This document shows positions 10,981 to 25,384 of a DNA stretch of 64,000 nt, piece by piece. A model generated the notes under the pieces. That model did no database searches. It was not told the origin of the DNA and worked only from the letters and a program-made list of their open reading frames with translations. Made by a program: the position numbers and the translations under genes. Origin of the DNA: Eremophila alpestris peregrina (lineage: Eukaryota; Chordata; Aves; Passeriformes; Alaudidae); assembly GCA_009792885.1 (NCBI GenBank), contig WMCF01000020.1, forward strand, positions 14,413,490 through 14,477,489, in the 5' to 3' direction. Within the stretch, counting starts at the first letter, position 1. The number at the start of each line of letters is the position of its first letter.

Positions 10981-12311
10981 AAGGCTCGGCTGTGACCCAC
11001 CATGGCAATGGCATTTGAGTGTGTAGTCCTCAAGGCTCACTTTAGCTTCATAAGATTCAGTATTTCCCCATTCCTTTTAAAAATTCAGATCCAATTTCCC
11101 ACTGTTCGCCTTTGTATGAGGCTCCCCAAAACTCACATCTGTGAGGAAGTGAGCCCATAACACAGGTAATAAAATTTGTAAGTCTGTCTTAGACAAGAAA
11201 AGGACAGCAAACACAGAAAAAATTGCAGAGAAATAAGAAATATTTGAGTATATTAGGGACCAATCCTAGTGCTGTGGAGAGTAGCGTGAAGTTCATCACT
11301 CCAGTGACTTTCATGACTCCAGCTCACAAAACTAACAAAACTCACAAACCACAAAGAAGCTCACAATTTAAATATACATTTTCCTCTCCCTCATTGTAAA
11401 AATTCACACAGAGAATCAGGTCAATTCTTCGTAACAGCAAATCCCTTACCTGCAGTAAATTGTCATCTCTCTGATCACCAATCACAAATTGGAGTTAATC
11501 TAACACTTAGTCTCTGAGTAGCTTCAGAGATGACAATTTTAAAACCTAAACACCAATAAATATCTGTCTTCTTACTTCTGCAAAATGTTTCCAACACAGA
11601 ATCTGGTTTTGCCCAGTGTCTAGAACAGTTAGAGCTATACCCAGGAGCGTTTTAGCATCTTAAGGCAATTAGCAAGGCATTTACGGAAAAAGAAGCTACC
11701 TATATCCCTAGATAGAGTATGAATACTGTGCTTCAAAATGGAGATGTTCTTGTACACAGAAAAAAATTACTTCTGGTTTTTTAAAGATTTTTAAAAAATG
11801 CATTAATTGCATTTCTTTTTCTGAGAATTAGTCTAACATTAGTAAAGGTCTTTGGGTGAGAGTCCACAAAACAACACAGTTTCAATTCAGTTTAAAAAGT
11901 CTCCCTTAAACACTTTAAAAATCTTTTTTTTTTTTTTTTAATTCTGTGTGCCTACATTGCACTGATCTGTCACTATTGCACTGAGACTAGCAGGACGCAT
12001 TTGGGACGTTATTTAGTTCTGAGTTTTATCAGAAACTTTTTCATACCAAACTCATGCAGACAAAGGGTAGATATAAGCTCTAGTCAAAAAAAACATTACT
12101 TAAGTACCCTGTCAGGATTCAGGAGGAAAAAATATTAAAGTCTTCTGCTACGCAGTAGATTTCTTTTAATTATGGGAAAAATCTAGAGAGTGTATGAGTT
12201 AATCAGCAAAGTGCACCAGAAACTACAGGATCGAGATCAGTTATCTCTGCACCCACAGCTTTCCTGTTCCCACTTCATACATTAAGTACTATGCAGTATA
12301 AACCAATTATG

Positions 12312-12396
12312 TATGTGTAGGTATACACACATGCATACATACAAATGTGTATATACACGCAAATATATAAACTCACACACATATACACAGTGCATG
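12312..12396. repeat. Degenerate CA/TA microsatellite
   Basis: Alternating purine-pyrimidine tract of GTATACACACATGC and ACATATACACAG type units. Confidence 0.85.
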
Positions 12397-13394
12397 TAAT
12401 TGACAAGCAGGCAAATGTCAGAAGATGTTAATTCTTTGGTAAGCAATTACTGCCTGAGGAGCCCAAACTTTTCCATCTATCATATGACTATAAACCAGTT
12501 ATCTTTGGTCATTTCAAGTTAGACTATTTCAACTGAATTTAAACACTGCTAAATTTAGATGCTCCTTGTGGCGGTCTCCTAAAAACTAACTTGGAGGCAC
12601 ATGTTAGTAAGAACTTTTCTTTCGTTTAGCAGAACATGTAGTTCACCAAAGAACATAGGTTTCATGAGATGATAATCATTCTAGAGAAATCTTCTGAATT
12701 AGACAGTGTACGTTAGTAGGAACAGGATGGAGCACATCACGGACATACGTTCACGGTGATGCAAGTTATGCAACGGACATCGTCGTTTAAGGACTATTTC
12801 TTGCCTCTCTTAAATTAATGAATTATCTTGGATTAATGAATGAGGTCCAGAAAGGCAAAGCAAAAAAACCTCCCCCTGATTTGTACCTCTATCCGAGTTT
12901 TTTGATGGCCAGGTTCAGTACTGGGAACTCTCAGTTAGTTCTTAGCCAAGGTATGCCAAAGATAAAGGGTTCAGTCAGTCTTCTGGATACACTTTGGACC
13001 CTGAGTTCCTGACAGCAGACCTAACTAATACTCCATGGCAGAGAATAGAGTTTAGTGGATATATTATCTACTGCTGGATGTTTTTTCGATCTTCTTTTAG
13101 GTATTGGGTATCCATTAATTTCTAGTGTTAAGCATATGGTTTAGGGAGATGTTTCCATTTTCAAGATATAGCAATTCGCTAATGATGCCTAGTTAGAGTC
13201 TCCAATAATGATGTGCTTTCAAAAATACATATGGAAAGACACATACATTGACTTGGGTTATAAAGACCAGTGAAATATACCTGTACATTGAAATATTATT
13301 GAGCATATGGCAAATTTCAGTGGCTGCAGGCAGGCCTGTAGTTTAGAGCAAAGAATGGCATATTCAAAGATCAGATTTTTCTTACCAGTTCTGA

Positions 13395-13500
13395 CATTAA
13401 TTTTCTGATTGATCTTAGGCAGGTCACACAAACTCCTTAGAAGACTGTTTTGCCATCTGTAAAGTGAAAATAACAGCTTTTAGTTACTTTTGTAAAACTC
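13395..13500 (+). mobile_element. Ancient MIR-like SINE fragment
   Basis: Reads like the MIR central region in sense direction: cttaggcaggtcacac, then a diverged cctcagtttccc-like segment, then ccatctgtaaagtgaaaat. Old and diverged. Confidence 0.6.
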
Positions 13501-16500
13501 AGTATGATCTTTCACTAAAAATGTCCATCGAGTTCAATACATAACAAGAAAAAGTTCCAAACTGCAGCTAGGTTGTTTTACATCAGATGAGGCTTTAGCT
13601 GGTGCAATTGAGGTAACTAATGTTTCAAGACAAACAATTGTCTGGCAAGAAAGAGGCGCATTAGGGCAGGGGCTGTGTCATATGCGGAAGAAATCAGCAT
13701 TACGCAAACAGAGCTTTCTGAGCCATCCTCTTTAGCCAGCAGCATTGGAGAATTCCCCAAAGGACATCCCAACCAAAGTCACTGTGAATCTCTTCTTGTT
13801 TTCCCCCCCGAACAAGTCTGGAATTCTTGGAAGACAGGTATCAGGCCCAGGGAGAAGCTGGAAGAGTACCAAGTATCTCTAATGGCAGCTTGTTCATAGT
13901 GATCAAAAGCAGTGACAACTGCATTGTCTGCAGTGAACTCAGGGTGAACTGCCCGAGTTTTACTCCGCAAGTGTGTGAGTGGGTGTGTGTGTCACACAAA
14001 CCTATCACCACTGCTGGTATTTAGTAGGTACAAGTCAGTTTTCTCAATATAGACACCAAATATTTGACTTGCCATATAGACTGTCTGACATTGTTTTGGT
14101 GCAAGGAAGGGGTGAAGAAAACTTGACTGATGGTGCTCAATGGAGATTGCCAGGACTTGTAACCTGGCACTTCCCAGTGTGCACAGAAGATACTCGGGAT
14201 TCCAGCAGGAATCTTCTCTCCCAGCTTAGGCTGTCCAAAGTTCCTATGCGGTTCCCTGCATCAGGGCATGCTCTCAAGGTAGAAGACTTCTACTGCCAGT
14301 TGCTTTCAGCTGAGCAAAGAATGTAATCGGGGTCACACAGGGCTTCATTACAGGGAATATACTCCTTTAAATTCAGACTCTTTTCCATCAGACACAAACC
14401 TGGTATTATCTTCTTTTTATCATTGCAAATAAAGGACAGGCTCATAAAGCAGAGGTTACAGACAATGCTACTGCAGCTGAAAGAGTAAATGAATGCTCAT
14501 AGCATTTCTCTTTGTCTTATTCATCGTATCTGGCCACTGGAAGGTTGTATGGGGGGGGGAAATACAATAAGCTAGCTGCATTTTTTCTAATTTTCATATT
14601 GCAGAGATATTAGCTCAACAGAGCCAGCCAGAAAGTAGAATTGGTTGTGCCTGGGAAGTTTTGAACTCCCAGTTGTGTGAACATTGAAGTTCAGAACCAT
14701 ACTGGCTCCTTTATCACCTAAAAATCCCAGCCCTTCCTTTTTTTATAGATGTATAAAAAGCTTGATTTTTGCTGGAAGTTAAATATTTTCAAGATTTTGC
14801 AACTACTGAATTATTGCTGCATTCTGTCATAGAGGTAGCTGCACTTCTGCGCTGGGTGAGTGAGTCTTACGGAGCTAAACCTCATTTGTCAGAATCAGTA
14901 TTATGTGAAAAAAACTCATTTGACTTTGGGAGAAAAGAGGAGAAAATATAAATGGCTTGGCCAAGAAATGACGAAGGGGTGAGAACAATATAGTGATCTG
15001 AAGGGCACAGTCCTTCCAACAGCAAAGGAATTATTCACATTTAAACAAAGCACTATAGGCAGGAATGGAGGGAAATAAGAAAGGAAACATTTAAATGGCA
15101 GCAGAAGGTATTCCCTGATAGGGAGGTCCATTAAAATGTGGAATTGCATCCCAAAGGAATTCCTGATTTCTTGGAATATATATAACTAGGTGGCATTAAT
15201 AACAAGCAAATACACAATAAGAAATAATCTTGTGTTGGCTAAAGAGACAGATAATGGTCTAGCAGGCCAGCTGGACCTTTTATGATATGATGACATAGTG
15301 CATACAAAACAAAGTCAGGATTTCAGACACGTATCAAATGTCAAAAAACTTCCATCTCTAATCCCAAAGCCCATTCAAACAAAAGATTTTTATATTACTT
15401 GAATAACAGTATATTACTTCAAAACAGTTGAACAAGGCTGAGCTTCAGTTAGATTCCATTGTCCTTAATTAAGGCATGGTGAAATTCAAATGGAATTTAG
15501 GCTGTCCACTTAAAATCAGCAAAATATTTAGAGATCACACTTTTGGTGTTGGTCTCTATAAATAGAAACCTAGAAACCTCCAAAAACATTTGCCATTGGT
15601 TTGACATCCACATAGCTCACTAGGGGTTTAGGAAATCCCATCTGTGTGTAGATGGCTCAAACAATGATTACTACTCATGAAAGCATCAGAAAGGTTTGAG
15701 TTCTTCTCCCAAATGATTATTTTTAAACCGAGACTAACAAGAATGAAGATTTTTTCCAAATTAATCTATTGGAGCCTATAGCTGTGTTGCCATATTTATC
15801 AGTCCCAACTATTTAAAAACGCCAAGGCAGAGCCTAAACTGTGTAATTGGCATAAGAATCATGAGCACTTGTAATACAATGTAGGTTTGTTTTCACTTGT
15901 TTTCTCTTTTCTACTCTAAATTTTAAAGGGGATTTTGGATATCTGATTCCTATTAAACAACTTTAAAAACCTCTTAACAATGCAGTCCTTTGAGTCTTCT
16001 GAGAGCTGACAGGTCCCTTTTCAAGCACCCACAAGCACTGGCAACATACTTTATTAAATGAGAACTGAAATTCTCATGCTACCACTTGACTAGAGGAGCT
16101 GGAAAACCCAAAAGAACACAGTTGGGCTTGTGATGAAACACTAGACACTATAATATTCAGCACTAGCCTCCAATTTTCTCTATTGCCAGTAACTGAGGGC
16201 TGATTTTGCAGCACTTACATGGCTATATACCCAGCTGAAATTCACAAATCTAATCACTTGCTTTCCAAACTCCTCAGGGTGCACTTACAAATATTCATTT
16301 CCAATCAATTAACTCCTGCTAATATTTCTCAATGCTCACATGTGATCACAGAGTCAGAATTAATGCCAGTGCTTACTATTTCTATTGCAATAGCCTAAAG
16401 AGGCTCTGTGCATAGATCACAAACCATTGTCCAAAACAGGCACAGCATAAATAGGAATTTCCTTCAAGAGGCACTTTTGGAAAATCACTATATACACATG

Positions 16501-16761
16501 TCTTGGTTTAAACCAGCCCCTTAGCTTCTACTAGGCTCATAATTCAGACAGTCCTCAAGGTTTCAGGGGTCCTGAAACAAACATCTTTGTCTGTCATAGG
16601 AAATGAGATATGCGGGAAGGACTCAATCATCAAGTCCAAGTCTAGGTAAAAAGCAGAGCAAAACTGGAGAGTCCTTTTCTATGGGCTCATATTTGACAAG
16701 ACGGAGGCTGAACATCAGCTAAGCTGAAAGAGCCTCCCCCCTCTTCCATGATAAGTAGGCA

Positions 16762-16781
16762 TACAAATAAATAAATAAATG
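16762..16781. repeat. (AAAT)n microsatellite
   Basis: About five AAAT units. Confidence 0.9.
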
Positions 16782-18159
16782 GCATCCTAACTGCACTGAG
16801 AACTCAATAAAACAATCACATCAAATATGAGGAGGTATAAATCTCATGTCTGCACAGGTAACCCACTCAATTGCTTTTATTATGGCTCAGCCCGACTCCA
16901 TTTATTACCATCCGTGGCCTGGGTGAAGGATGTGTGCATGGAGGGTGGTCTCCTGGTGAAATCCTATCCCTGGAGCAGTGACAATCAGCCCATACAGAGG
17001 TGGATTTTGGTGGGGAGACCAAAGGCAGATCCATCTGTCTGCATGAAAACTAATCAATAACCCTGTAACTAGACCCCTTGTCACTGGGAAATGGACAACA
17101 CAATAGTTCAATCCTGGAGCCATAGGAGAGGAATAGCCGTGGTTGGGGTATGAAGAATGACAGGATATATGCATGAAATGTTCGAGACATATGGAGAGAA
17201 TATGTCTGTCCATATAGACACTGAGGAGGAGTGACAGTATAGAAGGAGTGTAGAGGATACATTAGTATATAGCAGGCAAATTTGAAAGGCTGATGTGTTC
17301 AGAGGTGGGCACGGGGAACAAAAAAGCCAAACTATGCTGCACTTTGTTTTTTTCAGGACATTTATACAGCGACTCTAAGTGCAAGGCAGATAGGTACCTT
17401 TGGTGAAATGTGCCTGCTGGTTGGATATTACGTATTGGTATATGGTAGAGAACACATTTGAGCAGGCATGTAGATGGTGACACAAAATGCTGGTATGCAA
17501 AAGGAAGCATACGAAGGAGTTTGATGCAGTTAGGGAAGGATATTCCTTTGTCCTTTGTCTGGCTTGGGATTTATGTGTGTACTAGTTTTGACAGAGAGGA
17601 GGAAGAGTGATGTGCCAAAAGCCTGAGCTAACAGACTGTGAGTACACAGATACGCTTCCCAGAAAATGCTGTATAGGAAACAGTCACCCAAACCTCACTG
17701 TTAATTCAGGAAGGGAGATTCTGGTGGCTTGTCTCTGTCTCTATGAAAAACAAAAATAGGACATTTCTTGCTTTTGTCATCCCCTAGCTCTGCAGTTCCT
17801 GTAGCATTTCTAAAACCTGTACAGCATGTTGTTCCCCAGGCTTCTAGCAACTCCCTAACACATGAACACATACAGAGGTAGGATGGAGTTTGCCTCTAAT
17901 AATTGTTCTCTCCTGGGGGAAAATTTACTATTCCTATGCTTAGCTCCACTTTCAACAGATCTTTCTCCTTCAAAGGTAAGAATTCTTCCCTCTCTGTATG
18001 GGTCCAAGACATAATGATTAAATAGCCATCTCTGCTTGGAAGACAAATTGCTTCAAGATTAGTGATCAGCTCTGCTCAAAATGCCCATGTCTGTATTTCA
18101 TTTGAGAAGGGTGGTACCCATGTTTTGCAAGGCAGACTGATGTCTGTTTGCTAATTTAC

Positions 18160-18260
18160 ACAAGGAAAAGCAGAGACTGCAACCAGACAACAAAGTCACA
18201 GAAGAAACCCTCTGTCAGACAGGATGCTCTGTACTGCCTCTAGTTCCAGGGTAGTTTGCA
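18160..18260 (-). mobile_element. Possible MIR-like SINE fragment (weak)
   Basis: The order tttacacaaggaaaagcaga, caaagtcacagaag and ctgtcagacaggatgctctg is compatible with an antisense MIR, but divergence is too high to be sure. Confidence 0.25.
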
Positions 18261-21200
18261 CAGTTCTGGCAACAAAAAGAGCACTTATTTCATTGGTCAG
18301 GAAGAATTAAGATCCCAGCCCTTTGATTCCCAAAACCAATCCTCATTTTTTCAAGCTGGGCCAAAATACAACAGCAACCTCATTACCCCACTGCTCATTT
18401 TCAAGCTCTCGCTTTAAAATTGCACTAGATTATTTCAGCACTAAGATTTGGGCTCTTCTTAAAGGGATTACTGTCTTTCAATATATTCACGTTTCTCTAA
18501 AAATTGTTATAAGAACAAGTTTTGGTCATCTGTCTCTAAAAAGAAAGACCACGGCACAATGTAGCTAGGTAATAGTGCCTGCTGTTAATATTTGCCTAAA
18601 TTTAGGCCACTTCTTGGTTGTTTAACTGCTGACTTTTGAAAGTGATAAAGAAATATTTATATATAAATTACATGCACACAAAACCCACATATTCATTTAT
18701 AAAATCAATGTGAATGGAGGAGATGTGTAAGAGAAGAGAAAAGGAAGGGATAATACTTCTGAAGAGAAGGATATCATGTTTGCAAATGGAGTGCACGGGG
18801 AAGTGTATTTCAGGGATACACTACATACCAACGTGGCAAGGCAGTGCAAGCAGAGGCAGAGAGGGAAATGTGCAGTGTCCCAAAATCCCTTTCTCTACGG
18901 AACAAAAAGCAAATTTAGAGTTTAAAAAGACAATGTTTGTAGTGCTGACTGACAGATGAGCTACAACATGAAGTCTCCAGAATAGGAAGCGAGCACAGTT
19001 GGGTGGGCTTGGATAAGGAAAGGGCAAGAGATAAGGATGGAATGAAAGGCTAAAGCAGATTTGAATTGTATACTGTCAAAATCAGACTTGCTGTGGCTTT
19101 CCAGAAGGCAGTTTGGGCCACTGTGCCAAATAAGATGCTGAGTCATTCAGTATTAACATCCAACTCCCTTATGTGGCTTCAACAATTGCAGGCTACACCT
19201 TTGCCTGAGTTTAGGGTCTGTGAGTATGAAGGCAGACAGGATGGGGACAGAGTAAGTGGGTCTGGCTCCATTCTTGGAAATTCTTGGAGGGGCACAAGCT
19301 GGAGAGTAGGGAGGAATTGCATGGATGAGTTTGTATGCTTGCACATGAGAAAGCACACTCAAACATGTAAAAAGATGAGTGCCATGATTCCAAACCCCCT
19401 TTGCAGTTTACATGAGTTTTTGTGGCCTGCAAATATTTAAAGCAAAATACATGTCTATGGCATACCTATGGCTCTTTATACCCCACAGACAAAACCGGGA
19501 GAGCTGGTGGCATAGGGAGACATGAAATGGAAGGGAGTGTGGATGTGTATACAAGGAAATGCCCCTGGCACAGTGAAAGACTAGGGATAAAGTGATCCTG
19601 GGGAACACAGTCTTTTGAAGCATGCATGAGGAGGATGCCAGTCCTGTAAATGAAGCCTTAGCACTGTTCAGAGCACTATCTTTCAAAATGAAAACGCTTT
19701 CTGCACCGCTTGAATATGCTCCAGGATCACTCTGTGCACAGTGAAGTAATTTGAGCATGGAAACCTGGGTGCATTTGTGCAGATAAACCTTTGAGTCTCT
19801 ATTGTTCCACTAGACAATCTTCTCTGTAATGGATATTTGGGCGAGATATGCCCTATGTACACGACATGTGTACAAGGAGGAGCATGGGCATATCACTAGG
19901 GCAACATGTCCAGCTGGGAGTATAGACTTTTAGCAAGTAGGTATTACTGGTCTCTGTAAGAACTAAGAGTAGTCTTATCCATGGAAACAACGTCACAACT
20001 CTGCAGTTACATGCAGGGAGTCACAGTGGTGAGCAAAGGCACAGCGATATGTGGGACTCTGCATGGGATTCTGTGCCACTGCTTCCCGTTGGCCAGAGAG
20101 CCTTGTAAATGCACTGATGAACCACAGCTCTAAGCAGATGCAGGGGGGAGTCCTGACAGTGCTCGTATCTTTGCCAGCAGTTTTTTTGGACAGATGTGGG
20201 GAAAAGGTGCTTTGGCAGCCATACTACCAATGTGCTGAAGAAACACAGCTGGGGAGATGGGCAGCATCAATAACACAAACACCCGTGCAAGCGTGTGTAT
20301 GAAATAGTGACATCTGCTGAGATGTGTGAACACAAAAGGTGTACGTCAAGGCAAGCACATATATACAAGAGAATGTAATGCACAAATGTAGGGACATGTG
20401 CCTGTTGTGGGTACCTAGTGTGACCAAGGGAATGAGTGGTGTATATGGCATGATACATTTGTCAGGGAGCAGATGTGTGGTAGTTCACCTGATACATGAT
20501 GCAAGAAGAGGATACCTGGGGATAGTGGGGGCAGAGGAGATTACACTAAAGGAGATATTTCTAATTATAGCTATAGTTTAATGCACTGGACTCTGCCTTC
20601 TCTCCTCTCCCCTCCCCTTGCACTCTTCCTCATTACCCAGGTTATCTTGTTTGGGTTAAGAGGCCAATTTCAACAGACTATAATTGAAGAGTGAAGAGAA
20701 TCTGATAAGATAAGGAAAGGACATCATTCCTCAAGGGATCAATAGAGGTTTCATGTTCCTCCTTCCCCTGCTGTGTCCCTAACACGGTAACACTCTGTGT
20801 CCATGGGCCTGGTTTATTTACTCTGCTTGTCTGCAAGACTGGAAAGGAAGTGTGGGATAGGGGGGGGCTGTAGCCCGTCTGTCACACAGCCAGAGCAGGG
20901 AAGGGGGCATAAGGAAGGGACCTCAGTCTCCTCTGGGACTCATGAAGAGGCAGGGAGGTGACAAGCCTGATACCCTCCTGGCTCTGGCAAGGGCACAGTT
21001 TAACAGGGGGGTTGTTCACCTTTGGCCTATTATCTCATTGTTGTGTTCTACAAGGAAAGGATATTGATAATTTTTCTTGTTTTAGTCTTGCTTTCCCTAG
21101 CATCCATGCGCAGACAAGCTCAAGCTTTTTATAAACACTCACAGGGCAACCTCTCAGGGCCCCTTAGGGTGACTGAGGCATAATTACCCCTTCTACAAGG

Positions 21201-21774
21201 AGGGCTGGTAGCTGCTCCTGAGTTATCTGTTTATGTTGGTATCTGAAGTTCAGGCTTGATGGACTCAGTATCTCACAAACTGTTCTTAGTAGTTTTTTGG
21301 ATCAAACCAGCATGTGAGGGTCTCCTGAAGAAGCATGAAGCTGTCTCAGCAGTGAATAGAGGTCCTCATGGCAGGGCAGCCGGGGCTCCCACACTGCAAA
21401 GACAGAGTTTGTTCCACTCCTGACTCATGCTCTTTGGCAGGAAGATGTGTATCTCACAGAAGCAATGTGAGATCCACAGGAACCCATGCCCATGTGAGAT
21501 GCATATAAATGTGCAGGCAGCAGGGGCACTGTAAAGAAGTCCCTCCAGGAGGCCCAGCCTCACACATCAGGCAAGCTCTGTGGATGTTCCCGTCCCTGCA
21601 GCTGGCATAAGCATGCTCAGGCACAGGGAGATGAGCTGAGAGGTCAGCACAGTACAGGATACAATCCAGATGCCATACAACAGGGCTGGGCAAGTTGCTG
21701 GAGAGACTGAGACACTGAAAGGTCTGGGGCTGAGATATCTTCTTCCAGCTGATTTCTCTTTTATTTTTAACACC

Positions 21775-21897
21775 CAGAGAAACAGACGCTGAGAGCAAGT
21801 CAGTCATGCAGTGAGCATGTGGCAGAGTTGGGAATACAACCCAGATCCCCTGACTCCCAACCTCAGGCTTTAACCACTAGACCATGCTTCCCTCTAA
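21775..21897 (-). mobile_element. tRNA-derived SINE fragment (MIR/CORE type), antisense
   Basis: The order gtggcagagttgggaataca, cccagatcccctgactccc and ttaaccactagaccatgctt is the antisense of the tRNA-like head of amniote CORE-SINEs. It is the best-preserved mobile-element piece in the window. Confidence 0.75.
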
Positions 21898-22019
21898 GCC
21901 ACCTTGAACTTTCCTCAGTGAGGATGGGGGCTACTAAGCCTCTGTGGGCTGCAGTTTACCAAGCTGTCAGGAGTGTGCTCACTGGACCGCCTCACCAGAG
22001 ACAGCCTTCCTCACGCATG

Positions 22020-22292
22020 CTAAAAAAGTTGAAAAGAAATTCATTTCATGGCCGGTGGTTGCTTAAAAAAGGCGATTCCAGCATATGTATGTGATAAATG
22101 TTAACTGTGCATTAATCGCATTAAAGAGGACCCTATAAACTTTTCATTTCTAATTAAATTCTGGCCGGTGATTCTGGCGAAGCCAGCTCACTCCAGGCCT
22201 TTGTTTATGTGGAAAATTAAAATGCAAATACAATGGAATTTATTTCCATTACTAGAGTGATATGCTGGGCTCCTCTGTTTAACAGCCTCCAA
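22020..22292 (+). promoter_or_regulatory. Candidate intron 3 enhancer with POU, SOX, FOX and homeodomain motifs
   Basis: Non-repetitive AT-rich island with CATATG (about 22083), ATTAATCGC, TAATTAAAT (about 22151), forkhead-like TGTTTAT (22202-22208), a perfect octamer ATGCAAAT (22222-22229) and a SOX-like ACAATGG (22230-22236) directly adjoining it. This density is typical of conserved developmental enhancers. Conservation and activity are inferred, not shown. Confidence 0.45.
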
Positions 22293-22305
22293 TTATTTCT
22301 CAAAC

Positions 22306-22372
22306 AGGTCTCTCTCCCTCTTTCCCTCCCTCTCTCCCTTCCTCACTCCCTCATTTTTTTCCCTTCTCCCTA
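22306..22372. repeat. CT-rich low-complexity tract
   Basis: CTCTCCCTC, TTTCCCTCCC and TCACTCCCTC units next to the candidate enhancer. Confidence 0.75.
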
Positions 22373-24739
22373 TTACCCTGATGCTGCTACCCCAGTCTGA
22401 GGCATGAGATCTGGTAAAAACAGTGGATGGGCTAAGGATCATGTAATCTGTTCAAGGTCAAATTCAGGCCAGAACACAGAAGAAAAAGTGGGGAAAAGAG
22501 TATGAGAGCACAAACAAGGGAGCAAGGGACACAACAAGGCTTGAGCTAATACAAGGATGAGTAAGGAGTTACCTGTTAGCAACCTCACTGACAAATCCAA
22601 GCTAAATTCACTGGCTTGCAAAATCCCAGCCATATAGATGGCCTGACTGAAAGTGGTCATAGATCTTTCCCTGATGAGATATTTTGATGAGAGGGTACAG
22701 GTGACAACTCTCTCTGGAAGTTTTCTGGATCTTTCACAGCCTTTTTTGTGGACTTTGTCTGGATGTGGCTGCTGCTGGGCAAAATCCTGATGGCTGAAGA
22801 AGGATAGGACAGGCCCAATGCCAGACACATTGCCTGTGCAGAGCAAATAAATTCATGCAGCAATGACACATAATCATCAGCTGAAAAATAACTGAACTCT
22901 CTTGTTCATTTCCAAGGGACCAAATGTGGTCACATTGTCTTAAAGCATTACTGCACAATACCCACACAAGTCAGAAGCCATTGCACAAACCCAGAGATTC
23001 ATTGTACGTTTAAAATTTCTTAACACATATATTTACTGCTAAATGCTGCTGACACAGAATCCCATTCTTTCTTACATATATGAGAGACCCAGGTCAGTTC
23101 AGACTTGGGAACATTGCTAGTCAGTCACACACAGATCAGAGGCATCTGTTAACTGACACAGATGTCCTTCTATGCATTAATGTAGAAAGTCATACAAGAA
23201 GACCCTTGCAAAGGCAAGCGGGCACTTCACTGAAGACATGTAGTAATTTATAGATCCTTTCACAGGCTCAGTCAAATCTACTTGAAACTGCACAGAATTG
23301 TCTTGCATGTAATGGTGAAGAACCTTACCCAAAAACATAACTGAAAGGTCTTAGCAAAATTCCTGAGTACAGCAGAAGACACACACACCTTGAAGCATGC
23401 AGCTGGGAACCAGCCAGACGTGCCACTCCACGTGTCACACACACACAAGATACGTACCTCTGGCATGCCCCGTGGGCAGGGAGAGCTTGTGAGCCAAAGG
23501 GATATTCTTTTAGTGCATGTGAGCATCTTAAGGAATCACCTAGTGTAAATGATCCTGCCCCAGCCGAGACAGGGAAACAGGAGAAGGACACATTCACTTA
23601 CAACACTGAAAAGAGGCCATTACCCAGTCAAACAACCCAATCCCTGACATCATTATTCAATACACAGGAGCCCTGAAATGCACACTAACTCAATCACACG
23701 ATTACAAAATAATACTGATGGAATCAATGAGACAGACATGCGGTCATACAAAGCACACCCAGCCCAGTGTTAATACACAATAACAGCCATCCAACAAGCA
23801 AATACAAAACTGCCATTCACAACCACAGGGCAAAACACTGAAACATGGGGACACATTCTCAAAAGAGACTTGAAAACTCTGGTAACAAAACCCACCCTTG
23901 CCAGCGGGGTCTTAGGATATGAGCAAAATCTGGCAGTTGTCAGTCTAGTGAACAGCAAATAGTAAAAGCCTTGTTGAGTAGCACAACTGAGAACATCCAT
24001 GTCCTAGTGAGGCTGGTGGACTCCCAGGGCATTCAAAACCATTCAGGATTGCACCCACAGCCTTGAAATAGACTGGTCTAGTGAAGTGACACCTGCTCAA
24101 TGATCAAAAGCCTCATGCAGGCACTCTTAACACAAGAAAGGTTGCATGACATTCAAGCCTCACCAAAACACAAGCCATTAGAAGAAACGAAATCCTACAG
24201 AATATCACAAACAAAACAAATTCACACTGTGGACAGATGAAAATACTGTTCAGCACCCAAAGTCACAGAACCATCTCACAGACGTGCCTCTGCAACATAG
24301 CCAAAATCAAAACAGCACCCCCAAACATAACACAGCACTACTGTCTTCCCTCTTTACAGAGGAAAAAAGCAAAGTGACACAAAGAACAGGCTCATAACGC
24401 CACAATCAACCTTTCTTGTGCCTCACAGATTGTTCCAGACCATGCGAACCCAAGTGCTTAACACACAGCCCAAACAGCCAGCTTTTGCAAATCCTGCATG
24501 ATCTTCTTGGGAGGGAGATGGGAGAATGGGACTGTAAGTCCTCTCCCTGGCACAGCAGGCAGCAGGTTGTGTGCACAAGAACATGCCGTTATCAGAACAG
24601 GCAGCAAGGCTGGGGGAAGGCCACTGCTGGTTGTGTTTGCCTGCGTGCGTTGTGTGTACAGGAATTCCCCTTCCTCTTACCCAGTGCCACTGCTTGTAGC
24701 CATTAAAAAGCCCAGGTTCTCATGCTGGATGTTCAGTGA

Positions 24740-25110
24740 GTATTGATTCGGTCTGCAAGCAATTTTAATATTTCTTCAGGGACTTTCCAGCAACAGCACA
24801 AGTCATTAATTCACCCTCCCAAATTGCTTATTCAATAGAAGGAACATGGCTCCTGAATAAAGTCCCAGAATTTATGTGACTCACATGAGTCAGGAGGTCA
24901 AACAACTGTTATGGAGCGAAGTTAAAAATCCAAATAAAATATTGACACTTTTTTGGGAGGGAGAGGAGGGGGAAGGGGAAAGGGAAAGAAAAGGTATTTA
25001 AAATACGGTTTTGTTGCAATGCCCCCAGGATAAAGAACGGAAAGAGATTGAAGACAAGCTGGAGTTTGTAAAATCAATGGGATTTATTGCATATCCGCTT
25101 GGCATTTAAT
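24740..25110 (+). promoter_or_regulatory. Candidate intron 3 enhancer-like element
   Basis: Contains GTCATTAATTCACC (24802-24815), TCACATGAGTCA, GAGGTCAAACAACTG (nuclear-receptor/T-box-like), TTTAAAATACGG and ATTGCATATCC (POU-like) separated by a short purine tract (about 24956-24992). It is rich in unique AT sequence with conserved-looking motifs. The function is inferred. Confidence 0.35.
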
Positions 25111-25384
25111 AACTCCTTCCTTTCCATCTTCCCCTGCTCTGTTTGTACATGGGGGAGATAAAAACTACAAATAGCCAGCCGCAAAGTACACAGATGGACA
25201 CCCCAAACACCAACACACAAAGGCACATGCAGGGATGAATGTTACTAGTGGCACAGCACTAGAAGATCCTCTCAGGACTCAGTATCTTGACTGAACTAGA
25301 CAGAGCCGTTCACACAGGGAATTACATTATGCCTATGCTACTGCAGGGAGTGTGCATCCACAGTCTCAGTTTAAAAAAAGGCTG

